DNA of 64,000 nt. It comes from Linum tenue. Lineage: Eukaryota > Streptophyta > Magnoliopsida > Malpighiales > Linaceae. A model generated the notes under the pieces. The model worked only from the letters and a program-made list of their open reading frames with translations, did not search any database and was not told the DNA's origin. Both the position numbers and the translations under genes were made by a program. This document shows positions 10,631 through 21,038 of the stretch, piece after piece; position 1 is the first letter of the stretch; the number at the start of each line of letters is the position of its first letter. The stretch is from positions 35,366,513 through 35,430,512 of the forward strand of contig CAMGYJ010000011.1 of assembly GCA_946122785.1 (NCBI GenBank), written 5' to 3'.

Positions 10631-13059
10631 AGGGTCCCAGTATCCTTGTAGGTCAGATGCTGGTGTCAGGAACTTCACCAAGCTGAAAATTTTGGACAAC
10701 CACAAAAGAATAGAAAGGTGAGGTTGAAGCAAAATCCATTCCAGCGCAGCAGTCATCATTTCAGATTTAAGCTAAAGTATGTTCAGTAATCACGCCAAAA
10801 TTGACCAAATGACTAAATATGTTCAGTAATCATGTCATTGCAACTAACCTGGGAACACTCCAACCCTTGGCAAAAGTAGATGTGTGCGTAAAAGGTGCAT
10901 GCGCAAGATCCAAAAGGTTGTCGAGAAGTAGCCCATGTTCCACTGGAAGTTCCATCACTATCTGTCACGAGGCAGGACATCATGAATGATGAAACTGAGA
11001 AGACTTCTCTACAATGCAGGTCTACAACAAAATGAAGATAACAAATATAAGACATACCTCGGCATGAATTTGGAAATCTGGTGGAGGTTTTAAGGAAGGA
11101 AGGTTAGGGGCTGGGGGGTCAGTACCGGGCCAAACCCAGACCATGCCTTCTTGCTCAAAACATGGCAGTGACTTTAATTTCACATTCACTAGTCGAGTAG
11201 ACGGCATCTTCTCACACGTCCCATCAGTTGAGTATTCCCATCCTGACAATGCATAATTATTTCATTTGTTAGTTAAAGTTGTAATTTAGATAACAACATG
11301 ATCATTTTTCATGATTGTGAGTAACTCACCATGGTAAGGACACTGAATTCTTCCCTCCTTAACAGAACCTAGGTCAAGCGGACACGCTCGATGTGCACAT
11401 GTGTTCTGAACACATCCTGGTTTTCCATCTTTCCCGCGGAAAACAACCCATGGTTGCTCAAAGCAATCAAATGGAATCTGAAAACAACATTTTCATAAAA
11501 ATGAGACACTGCTTAATGACGAATAAAATAACATTAAACTATTATGAAGAAAACTTGATTTACCATTGTGTCATCCTGCAAGTCGGTGGAGAAAGCAACT
11601 GGGTACCAAAAGTTCTTTAGATGAGGATGGTATGGCTGGACAGGACCTGAGACATTGAAACTTTTCCTGGGGGATTTTCTTTTCATAATATTGGCGGATG
11701 GAGTTGCAGTGGAAGTAGAAGGAGACGCTTGGTCAGTTTCTGCAGTGGTGCTTCTATCTTGTAACAGCTTGTCATTTACCAACTCTTCCATGTAGGCTAG
11801 TTTATCTAAAGCAGTAGATACCCTTGCTTCAGATATATGTACCTGGAGGATAAAACAAGTCAGTCATCATAAAGCCATGGAAGGAAACATAGTCTCTTAA
11901 CCAAACAGAAAATTTAAACCAACCTGTCTGTGAGCTTGGGTCAAGTCTTCTTGCAACTCAGCTAGTTCCTTCTTCATGGTGCCGATTGATTTATATTCGC
12001 GTGCTAAGGGATTCAAAACCTCCACAACCTGATCAAAAAGAAAGGTCCAGAATCAACATCTGTCCGCTCGAGTCAAGTTAAGAGAATCTACAGCAGGAAA
12101 GCAAATATAATGAAGAAAAGATGAAGCATCTGAAATGAAACCTTCTCATGAAGCAGCATGATTGTAAGCAGATCCTGGCGAGCTCGCCAATCACAATACT
12201 GAATGTCGTATCTAGCTACTTCAAGTGCTTGGTTGGCATCGAAGAACTTGCCTTTACATTGTGGCATCTTAGACCTGGGATCCTCCACTTCGAATAGCGC
12301 CCCCCATTGACTCTTCCTTTCCACCAACCCCCCACCTTCATCCCCAAACACTGCAAACACCCCAATCCTAGCTTTGCAGCTCTGCAAAAGATAATGGGCA
12401 CTCATTACAAATTGGGCCAATAAAAATGTTGCTACTTCTTAAAGACTCTGTCAATAGCCCTAGCAAACTATTGCTGGAATCTGAATGTGAGTTTTCAGTA
12501 CCTACATCTAGAAGACTAGAACACTCATTTCAATCCAGCTAGCCAAACCCAACATACAATACAAGCCCAATCATGCTTGCCCCAACTTTCCCTTTCCTCT
12601 TTTTAAATGGTCGCATTCTCTGGTAAAAATTTCTACAACTCCTCCCACTACTTACAAAATAATCATTTAAAGTTTCTCCATCCCACTAAAATTTTGAGTT
12701 CATTCTACTAACCTCTGGATTAAAAAACTATCTCATGACCCATATGGTCATTACAGAAGGAAAACTCTCCCAAGTCCCAACTAAGCTAGAAATTCAGACC
12801 CAACACACATAATTGAGTTCGTAGCACAAACCCACATAACTGAGTTCATAACAAACTTTGAAGTAGCATGATCGGAGCTCATCTCCTAAATTAACAAACC
12901 AAAAGCAGCGGAAACTTGCACCGGTCTAAACAAAGCTAGGCATACCAGGAAGAGCTAGCTAGCAGTGTTAGAAGTCGGTACCTTTCTGACGTGGAACTTT
13001 GATGATCTATACAAAGAAATGGGGACAGAGAGAGCTGCGAAAGTGGCGACAGCGGTCAT
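10631..13059 (-). pseudogene. CAO: Chlorophyllide a oxygenase, 5' segment (exons 1-8 start), frameshifted
   Basis: Exons read on the minus strand with GT..AG introns: E1 13059-12982 (MTAVATFAALSVPIS, start of the plastid-targeting region), E2 12381-12142 (VEDPRSKMPQCKGKFFDA), E3 12028-11924 (NPLAREYKSIGTMKKELAEL, the regulatory A domain), E4 11842-11564 (linker, then GPVQPYHPHLKNFWYPVAF), E5 11478-11330 (Rieske CAHRACP..QCPYHG), E6 11242-11058, E7 10961-10849 (iron site with [19 protein letters not shown]), E8 start 10682-10631. Together with the 3' segment the protein would be about 538 residues, normal for CAO. Exon 5 has one extra T: the run at 11460-11463 (AAAA on plus) changes IPFDCFEQPW into IPFDCF-stop. 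That alone removes the Rieske and catalytic domains. The Copia element is a second, independent lesion. Exons are otherwise well conserved, so loss is recent, or the frameshift is a base-calling error. Confidence 0.93.
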
Positions 13060-13255
13060 GGCGTCCCGGGAGCCGTTAGAACAAAGAAAGCAGAAAGGGG
13101 GGGAAGAAGAAAACCTAGATGACCGCAGGAAAGAGAGAGGAAAAAAATTCCAGAAGAGAAAGGAGAAAACAATACAAAAATTATTTTTGGGAAGGTTATA
13201 AGATATGATAAGAGGTGTGTGTTTCCCGCGATCTGAGGTAGCCTGCCAGTGAATG

Positions 13256-13375
13256 CCACGTGGAAGGGCGTGGACTGGTCCGACAGCCGCGTGGCGGGGC
13301 GTTCCTCCACAAGCTGGGACGGCTGTGAGACGCGAGTATCTCAGAGGGGAGAGGGGTGTGGGGCCTTTTATATCT
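13256..13375 (-). promoter_or_regulatory. Putative CAO core promoter and 5' leader
   Basis: On the minus strand GATATAAAAGG (plus 13364-13374) is a good TATA-like sequence about 310 bp before the CAO start codon. A CCACGTGG G-box-like palindrome lies at 13256-13263, and two further ACGTGG-type or GC-rich stretches are close by. Light-regulated photosynthetic genes commonly use such boxes, but if transcription starts near 13340 this one would be in the leader. The assignment is an inference from position and motif only. Confidence 0.4.
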
Positions 13376-13723
13376 TGCCAGCTCAGACTCTCTAGATATC
13401 TCACTCTATCCCTTCCGCATTACATCGTTTGTCTTTTTTCTTCTCTCTTTTTTAATGACAAATACCAATGTTTCACCGGATGAGGATGAGGATGAGGAAG
13501 AGGAATTTATAATGCTATATAGTATTGGTGCTATAGGTTTTTGCTTTTATGGTACAATTTGAAATTGTACATTTAATTTTATGGTACAACTTTAGATTAT
13601 ACCTATACTGTTTGTACAAATTCTTGTGGAAAAAATCCCAAAGTACACACGTTCTTAAAAAAAATTCCCAAAATACATAAGTTATAATTTTTTTTCCAAA
13701 AGTACACATGTTTGAGCATCACC

Positions 13724-13962
13724 GTTTTTGACAAAGGCGGTGAAGATTATCACCGCGTTTAATAAAAACAGTGAACATTTCACCGTTTTAAACTAAAACG
13801 GTGATGATTTCACCGTCTTAGTCTAAAACGGTGAATGCATCACCGTTTTAGTATAAAACGGTGAGAACTTCACCGTTTTAGAGGACCACGGTGAAGGCGC
13901 TGACGTGGACAAACGCGGGGTATTCACCGCGGTAGACAAACACGGTGAATACCCCGTGTTTG
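13724..13962. repeat. Left terminal array of CACCGTTTT / AAAACGGTG hairpins (MULE-2)
   Basis: A run of at least ten motif copies alternates orientation about every 20-30 bases: CACCGTTTTAG, a short AT-rich gap, then TAAAACGGTGA, and so on. Neighbouring inverted copies make 9-11 bp stems with 3-8 base loops, for example at 13782-13803, 13819-13832 and 13848-13863. The last units drift to CACCGCG and CACGGTGA. Spacer sequences are unrelated between units. Confidence 0.85.
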
Positions 13963-14411
13963 TTTACGTCAGCGATCCGCGCCATTGTGCTTTCACCGTG
14001 GCCGTTAGATGCGGTGAGGCGCGGATCGTGGTTTTCTTCCCACGATCCGACGCCTCACAGCACGCCACGTGGACGGGGGAATCGTTTTTGGGGAATGCGA
14101 TGCCTTCACCGCGTTCATCAAACGCGGTGAACGCTTCCCCCTAATTACTGCGCAGCAGCTCCTCCCCCCTTCCCCCAACTATAAATACCCCCTTCCCCTT
14201 TCACTTTCAACTCACCCCACAAACATTTCACTTCTTTCTCCCTCAATTTATCCGCTCTAGTCTCGTTCTAAGTATGCTCTGTGGTTGCGGCTAAGTCCGA
14301 TCTTCCACATCAGAAAGAATTACTAGAGTTTGACCCTAAAGCCCCCGTCCCGCTAAGTTCCCGTCCCTTACACCTAAACTCGTCGAACCTCTGTCCGGCC
14401 TACGCCAAAAA

Positions 14412-15016
14412 ATGGACGAAGAGACTCTTCGTGTAGGTTTTTTGTTTATGAATTTTTTTTTAATCGAAACAATCTGATTTTTTTTTATCAAAACAATCTC
14501 TGATTTCATTACTTTTTTATAGATGGGTGCCGAGATATACGATCCTCGATTGTATATCCATTATGGCCCAAGGGATGCGAGTCTCTTAACCGATCAAGAA
14601 GCTCATCGCTCCCGTGCTATTTGGGATAACAATCCGGTAATTTTTTGAGTATTCTTGCTTTATTTTATTATTTTCTAAGGTTTTATTTTGCTTTATTTAA
14701 TCTAATAAATTGTTGTTTTCCCTATTTTTTTTAGGAATCGCTTGTTCCCGTGGTTCATAAAGGGACCAATAACTTGCCCGCTTGGCATCCAAGGTTGGAG
14801 CCCTATATAGCGAGGACAGGTTTGGGAATGTTGCGCCATTTCTTGCGGATCGAAATCGACAACGATCTGCTTACGGCAATGGCGGAATGATGGCGTCCCG
14901 AAACCCATACGTTCCACCTTCCGGAGGGGGAAATGACGATCACCCTCAAAGACGTGGCGATCCTCACCGGGATGCCTATTTCTGGGGATGCCGTCATTGG
15001 TCCCCAGACCAAACTT
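14412..15016 (+). pseudogene. Plant mobile domain (PMD) gene fragment carried by MULE-2
   Basis: Three exons can be read. E1 is 14412-14432 (MDEETLR), E2 14523-14636 (MGAEIYDPRLYIHYGPRD...) and E3 14735-about 15016, joined by GT..AG introns. E3 contains the PMD signature WRPETHTFHLPEGEMTITL followed by KDVAILTGMPI. PMD proteins occur both as host silencing and meristem factors (the MAIN/MAIL1 family) and inside MULEs and Gypsy elements. This copy is broken: a TGA at 14888-14890 replaces the codon before WRPETH (probably CGA to TGA), and the gene ends at the internal deletion. The family call is firm; no function is expected. Confidence 0.85.
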
Positions 15017-15759
15017 AAATAAACATCAGTATCTTCCTCCTCCTCGCTCACTGATCTCAAATCTTCCTCAGTATCCTCGTCGCTCGACTCGAATGGATAG
15101 CTCGGGCTAGAAGGATCAACATGACCACGATCACCAACATCGTCCTCTCGCTCATGTGAAGTACGCCCTGATCGAATGTTATTCTCGATTTCAGACCACT
15201 CTGGCCCCCAAGCAGGCCATTCAACACCATCGGCTGGTTGAGGAGGTTGCGAGTATTTGTCCCATCCTGCACTACTCGATCCACCGTAGTTGATTGAACC
15301 ACCACCCTCCCCGTAACCTCCTGTATAACCACCGCCTTGGTAGTTGCTCGAACTACCACCCCATTCGTACCCTCCTGCAAAACCATCATCATAAGAATAC
15401 TGGTGAGAATGAGATTCACCGACCGCCTCGGTCTCAACATACACCTCTGCAAGCCGGACTTGGTTATCGCTTAGGAACTGTAACATCATCGTAACCGCGT
15501 CATCATCGTTTATGACAACTTCTTGGAACACGAACCCGCCAGCACTCATGTCTGGATACCGGTAAGTAATTTTGCCAAGTCTAGTCTGTCCGCTCGTACA
15601 AACCCTTTATGCACAAAGATCACAGAGTTCTTGAAAATTGAATCAGGAATCAATTTTCAGCATAATGGAATCGCCGTCCTCATAATCAATGCCTATGTCA
15701 GAGTTTGTCACCCTTCCATTCCACCGAATAGTCAGATGAAACTTCTTGAATTTATCCAT
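15017..15759 (-). pseudogene. mudrA N-terminal remnant of MULE-2
   Basis: The minus strand begins MDKFKKFHLTIRWNGR at 15759, just after an acceptor-like TTTGTAG, as in MULE-1. It continues after a frame break with KITYRYPDMSAGGFVFQEVVINDDD, the counterpart of MVYRYPNRHGG in MULE-1. A Gly/Tyr/Ser-rich segment with repeated GGGY and GGSS follows, then an acidic stretch (FESSDEDTEEDLRSVSEEEED). The sequence ends near SLVWGPMT at the deletion joint. MULE-1 has VWGPLT at the same place, so the joint lies at short shared sequence. No catalytic domain remains. Confidence 0.8.
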
Positions 15760-16124
15760 ATCTACAAATCGAGGATAAGTATCTATTAGCTTAAAGACAA
15801 TAAAATTAACCAAAATCATATTGTACAACTAATATTATCCATCTCATAACTAACGAACATAAATTCAACTAACTAACAACAACATAATACGAAAATTATA
15901 TCATACTATAACTAACGAACATAAATTCAACTAACTAACAACAACATAATACGAAAATTTAATCATACTATAACTACTAAAAACATAATTAGACTATAAT
16001 ACGAAAAGTCTCAACATACCGAAAAATGTTTGTTCTGTGTATTGCTGAAATTTGAAGAAGGGGGGAGTGGTAATGTTTTTACTTCTGCTGGTGGGTTGGT
16101 ATTTATAGGAAAATCTGCCTACTA

Positions 16125-16465
16125 TTCACCGTTTTTGTCAAACACGGTGAACACCATCACCGCGTTTGTCTCAAACGGTGAATAAAAGGTAGGTGTGACC
16201 TAATTTTGACCTACCAGGGGTGGGAAACGTTGGAAACGATCACTGCGTTACCCAACAACGGTGAATGTATTCACCGTTGTCAACTAAAACGGTGATGTAT
16301 TCACCGTCCTCTCCAAACGCGGTGAATACATCACCGTTTTAGATAAAGGCGGTGAATACGACACCGTTTTAGTATCAGACGGTGAAATATTCGACGGTGA
16401 AATATTCACCGTCTTTGACAAACGCGGTGATTACCTTCACTGCGTTTGTCAAAAACGGTGATTGC
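16125..16465. repeat. Right terminal array of CACCG / CGGTGA hairpins (MULE-2)
   Basis: The mirror arm of MULE-2 carries the same motif class, including CACCGTTTTTGTCAAACACGGTGA, CACCGTCCTCTCCAAACGCGGTGA and CACCGTTTTAGATAAAGGCGGTGA. About a dozen half-sites run to 16460 and are followed by the non-array terminal 90 bases. Units are not colinear copies of the left arm, although the outermost 90 bases are close inverted repeats. The motif is therefore conserved better than its surroundings. Confidence 0.85.
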
Positions 16466-16730
16466 CAAACATGTGTACTTTGGGAAATTTTTTTATAACT
16501 TATGTATTTTGGGAATTTTTTTAAGAACGTGTGTACAGTGGGATTTTTTCCAATTCTTGTATGGTACAACTTGAACATGTATCTTTATGTGATGGTACAA
16601 CTTCAAGTTGTAAAGTTGTACCATAACATAATGGTACAAATTCTTTTATGGTACAATCTAAACTTATACATTTCATGTTATGGTACAATTTTAAGTTGTA
16701 CATTAAAGCACCAATACTATATTGCATAGT

Positions 16731-17356
16731 AGAAATGCTCGATGCGGAATCGGAAAAACTAAGTGGTTGATAGTTTAATAATTAATTATTAAAAAATGAT
16801 TGGTTAATTATTGATAAAACCGTTTATGCGCTATAACATAAAACTCATATATAATACACTAATTTATTAGTGAATTTATAACAATAATAATCAAATCCAT
16901 TTTATCATACCATTAGGCCAAGTATTGAGATGCATGGGCCTCAAGTCAATAGTCACTAAAAGACCATAAGTAAATAGACCAGACCCAAACAAGTTGGCAT
17001 GCGAGCTGGATCCCCACCTGAGGCGGTCTCCGAAGACCGTCCAACAAAGATACGTTCTGACTACGCATTTATTAGGGCCGGAGGCATCCATAGACGCCAG
17101 GTCATTAAATACCCACACCTCAGCCAAAGATAGTATAAATACCCATCGATGGGTAACATTTATGGTAACTTCCAACCACTACTTTCTCTCTCTTATTTAC
17201 AACTCTCTATTTTTCTCACCAACTTAAGCATCGGTGGAGGTCCCAGGATTCCCTTGAGGACCTTTCCTTGTAGTGTTCGGTGCAACCGCCCCCGATCAGA
17301 ATCCGTGCGTGGCCTGGGAGCTTTACCAACAGCATGGTACTAATCAGACTCAAACA
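16731..17356 (+). repeat. 5' LTR region of an old Tat-lineage Gypsy element (left edge uncertain)
   Basis: A TATAAAT at 17134-17140 within GATAGTATAAATACCC gives a plausible LTR promoter, and the LTR ends about 17356 (ACTCAAACA) just before a Gypsy-type primer-binding site. I could not find the LTR's first base: there is no second LTR in the window, because the element's 3' end is lost near 40998. The leftmost 150 bases are AT-rich and may be flank. Confidence 0.5.
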
Positions 17357-17359
17357 TTT

Positions 17360-17377
17360 TGGCGCCCACCGTGGGGC
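17360..17377 (+). other. Primer-binding site of the Tat-lineage element
   Basis: TGGCGCCCACCGTGGGGC directly follows the LTR end. This string is typical of Tat/Ogre/Retand-type plant Gypsy elements. Confidence 0.75.
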
Positions 17378-17399
17378 CTGAAGACTTCGTTACGACAAA

Positions 17400-19675
17400 A
17401 ATGGGGGACGAGTTCAAAACCCCGCTCAAGGGAATGGTCGAGAACAACACTCTGAGGGATAATATCCCCAAGGATCATGGACGAGACAAACATGGAGGAG
17501 GTTTTCAAAAGTCAGGGAAAGTAGATCGCAAGCATGCAGAATAGCCTCGACCAAATACTCCACCTCTTGATGACAAAGGAAGATCCACCCGAAACCTCAA
17601 ATAGAAGACCGCGAGAGGAGAAACAGAATTTCGTTCTCATCTTTGACAGTGCTGCTCAGACAGAAGGCGGGGGAATGGAGGCGGAAGACGTGGACCTAAG
17701 TTTTCTTGAGAAACATTTAAGGTCCACATACGGAAAAAAACACAAAGGGCCAAAAGTCCTGCAAAATCCATTGGCGAAAGAGTTATTCAAAACTCTGGTG
17801 ACCCCAAACTTATCATCCCTGAGACTACCCACCTACATCGAGACTTCAGATCCCACAGATCATCTGTGTGCGTTCATGCTAAAGATGCAACTTATAAACG
17901 CTTCCGATTCGGACCTATGATGTGCGTTCTCGGTCACCTTTAGCAGTCAGTGTCGAACGTGGTACACCTCCCTCTTTGAAGGGGTGATAGAGAACTTCGA
18001 TCAGTTCACTATGCTATTCGACGATGTTTGCATCCCAACAAAAGCCCAAACTCACAGTCTTAACTCTTATCAACTGTAGACAGAGGAAAGAGGAGCTGCT
18101 GACGGATTTGTACGACCGATGGAACGCAATTGCGTGAGAAATACAAGGAATCTCCCCGGTGGTGGCCGCGGGTAACCTCAGGACGTCGACAAATAGCATC
18201 AAGCTGAAGAGGGCTATAATTAAAAAGGAATCGACCATCTCATCATGGTCAGAGCTTCACCAGTTGGTCCGGCGAGCTATATTACTTAATGAAGTGCTAA
18301 CCGTCAGCGTTCGAAATAGGCATGCTCGCCCCCGGATCAACACCCACGACCGAGGAGACACTCAACAAGGTAGACTCTCCCTAGAGAAAAAAGCATATCC
18401 AAATCGGGACTACGAGTGTGATAATAGAAAGGAATTATATTCCACTGACCGGGAGCGAGGAAGAGACAAAGGAAAGGGAGGGGAAAAAACATGATGCGCC
18501 TCCTAGGCAAGAGCAACAAGAGAGAGAAAAGCGGTGCGAATGGCACCAGGCGGCCACTGATGACACTGCAGAGTGTAGAGAATTTAAATCCAGCCTCAAG
18601 TATCTCGCACCAGGAGACCATCGCAGCCACTTCAAAACCAGAAGACCACACAGAGAACGCTCATAGAGGCAAACGAAGGGTCACGAAACCCCGAGTCTGA
18701 CAAGGTGAGGAGGACTAGAGCTGAACGATCAAGATCTCCTTCACAGAACAAGGAACCCTCGCCTTCGCGACACCCTCCACCCTATAGGAAACTAGACAAT
18801 TATGAAGACATGATGGAAATTATAACAATATTCGGGGGCAGAAAGCACATGAGGCCAGAGGGAGACCGCCTCGCACATTGCCTGAATGTCCAGCGAAAGG
18901 TGCTAACCGACCTCGCTTTCATTGCGTCTGAGTTGGCCAAAGAGGAAAACGCGAAAGACCCCCTGGTCATTTCATTAGGAACCACAAAGTTTAAGGTCGC
19001 CTGTGCTCTGGTAGATAACGAAAATTCCATAGATGTGGAGTGTCTAGAAAGGACCGTGCGAATTTCAACCCATCTGGCTAAAAAGGAAGCTCAAAAGCTT
19101 CTCATGCTTCTCCCAGAATTCCAAGATATTTTCACGTGGGGGCCAGAAGACATGCTAGGCGTCCCACGAAAGGTCTCCGAGCATCGGTTATCCGTCCAAC
19201 CCAAAGCAAGGCCAATACAACAGCGAAGGAGAAAACTATCGCTAGAGAAACAAATGGCCCTAGAGGAAGAAGTTTGGGGTCTACTCAAGGAAGGCTTCAT
19301 CAGAGAAGTGAGATACCCCACCTGTCTCTCAAACCCCATCTTAGTAAAGAAGGACGGAGGTGCTTGGAGGATGAGTAGAGACTTCACCAGTCTCAACGCA
19401 ACATTCCCCAAGGATGCCTCTCCACTTTCCCGCATTGATAAGTTCATTGACGGGACCGCGAATCACGAAGCACTCAGCTTCCTGGACATGTTCTCTCCGA
19501 ATACCACCAAATTCGGATGGTGGAAAGTGATCAAGAGCTAACCGCATACATGACCCCCATGGGCAACTTTTGCAATGTCGTCATGCCTTTCGGGCTGAAA
19601 AATGGCGGAGCCACCTGTCAAAGGATAGTTGACACGGTTTTCAAAGATCAGATGGGAAGAAATGTGGAGGCATAC
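17400..19675 (+). pseudogene. Tat-lineage Gypsy gag and start of pol, decayed
   Basis: Pieces read in several frames. A Gag core reads LPTYIETSDPTDHLCAFMLKMQL (about 17824-17900), then a stop, then CRTWYTSLFEGVIENFDQF in another frame. A segment with EIITIFGG (about 18810) resembles the conserved INTIFGG block before the Tat protease. A reverse transcriptase begins about 19160 (VQPKARPIQQRRRKLS, GFIREVRYPTCLSNPILVKKDGGAWRM) and continues to MGRNVEAY at 19675, directly before the Tyr-X-Asp-Asp active site. There the Athila element interrupts it, and pol resumes at 33611. Several stops and frameshifts make it inactive. Confidence 0.8.
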
Positions 19676-21032
19676 TGATAACGATATAATTACATGATTT
19701 TTTACCCCTATTTCGTATCCATTTGCGGAGCATGGTTGTGTGTTTTGGCCTATTTTACGCCGGGTTGTGCTATTTTGTCCTATTTCAGGTCCCAGGCGTC
19801 AAAGGGAAGGCCAAGCACGAGTTTCGGATCGTTTGGAAGTCGTTTGGACGAGCCAGGGCCAAAACACGGGCAGGAGGCCCTCAGAACACGGCCGTGTTCC
19901 TGTGACCGTGCTTTTTAGGCCGAGGCTTCCAAGGGTGGCGTGCACAACCTAAAAAACACGGGCAGGCCTGAGGAAAACACGGCCGTGTTTTAGCCTGAAC
20001 ACGACCGTGTTTTCAAGCTGCCCGTGGCCGTGCTTTTAAGGCTGAGGCAAAACACGGGCGGGCTGAGGCAAAACACGGCCGTGCCCTCGACCGTGTTTTG
20101 GCCAATGATGCCCTTTTAGGCAGATTTCAGCCAAATTGAGAGGGGATTCGAGTTCTAGAGAGATAGAACGATTCCTAGAGAGAGAAAGCGACGAACAAGA
20201 GTCTCCAAGTGCCCTAGATCGATCTTCAACACCATTGGAGCTTGGTTTGAGCTTGGAGAAGTGCCGATTCAACGTCCAGGAGCAGAAATCCATCTTCACA
20301 GTATGATTTCCGCATCTGATTCTGCTTTTGCTTCTCTCTCCATGGAGTAGTTCTCCCATTCATCTGGGTGTGGGAAACCCTAGTTCTGTATGTTGAGATT
20401 GATTGTATGAACCCAAGTACTGATTCTGTGATTGATTATATTCGATTGAGGTTTTATGATTGAATGACTTGAATCCTGATCAAATTCCTGTTGTTTCTGC
20501 TTTAACCTAGAATGAGAATATCTGCCTAGGTTAATAGAGTATCCTTGATTGAAGGTAGGGAGTTGGTGACTTTAGTCGAGGAGCCAACTCACTATTCTGT
20601 ACCGGATTTACTCCGGTAGTGGAGGTTTTGTTCTTAGGGCCTCAATCTGTCGACTCCGGTGGAGGTTAGTCGCCCGCTAGAGAGTCAGATTGAGAGGGTC
20701 TGAAGACCTTTAGTCGAGACTTCAGGCTGTTTAAGAACCTTCCGCAGTATAATCTTCATAGAAACTGAACTTGGTAATTACAATCCGGCTTAACTGCAGA
20801 CTAGGGGGAACCATATCCGGGTGACCTCTTTAACCTGAATACAACCAGTTTACTTGCTTTGTTTGTTTGGTAGTTTAGACTTGCACTCCAGTTTTATTGC
20901 TAGATAACAAGAACTCACTGAGTAGTCAGCAAATCTAGGACCCGGGTTGACATATAAACCTAACCCGCTATACTACGCTTTAGGAAGTGGTTTCACTTGG
21001 CCAATTCCTAGGGTGACAGTAGAGTCGAGTCA
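19676..21032 (+). repeat. Athila 5' LTR
   Basis: 1357 bp, beginning TGATAACGATATAATTACAT and ending GAGTCGAGTCA. Its upstream third (19870-20100) holds an array of ACACGGCCGTGT-like palindromes and half-sites (AAACACGGGC, GACCGTG) separated by 10-25 bases. Downstream lie CTAGAGAGAG-type leader sequence and the conserved end block AGTGGTTTCACTTGGCCA. Confidence 0.95.
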
Positions 21033-21038
21033 AGTTTT

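Larger units (their letters stand above)
13628..16551. mobile_element. MULE-2, complete non-autonomous MULE
   Basis: Bounded by inverted termini GGAAAAAATCCCAAAGTAC (left) and its complement ending GGATTTTTTCC (right), with a 9-bp target duplication AATTCTTGT at 13619-13627 and 16552-16560. Each terminal arm extends for several hundred bases and is filled with a CACCGTTTT / AAAACGGTG motif array. Between the arms are a plus-strand PMD gene fragment and a minus-strand mudrA N-terminal remnant. They meet at about 15015-15020, where the middle of the element has been deleted. It ends like MULE-1, so the two share a recent common family. Confidence 0.93.
13509..16727. mobile_element. Small inverted-repeat element with GTACAA motif array, host of MULE-2
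   Basis: With MULE-2 and one TSD copy removed, the two flanks (13509-13627 and 16561-16727) form a roughly 290-bp element. Its ends match as inverted repeats: ATGCTATATAGTATTGGTGCT on the left and the reverse complement AGCACCAATACTATATTGCAT on the right, with one mismatch. The interior is an array of ATGGTACAA and TTGTACCAT motifs in both orientations. I could not define a clear target duplication, so the superfamily is uncertain; it is a MITE-like, non-coding element. Confidence 0.6.

Noticed and set aside
13724..13962. CRISPR-like array of short repeats and spacers
   Set aside because: The motif alternates orientation, spacers vary in length, and the region is the TIR of a MULE with an exact TSD in a plant genome.
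13905..14144. Open frames of 60-80 codons in the MULE-2 left arm
   Set aside because: They are by-products of the GC-rich motif array, with no start context or homology.
20036..20359. Minus-strand frame in the Athila LTR, repeated at 32609-32932
   Set aside because: It is the reverse of LTR sequence; duplication comes from the two LTRs, not from a gene family.
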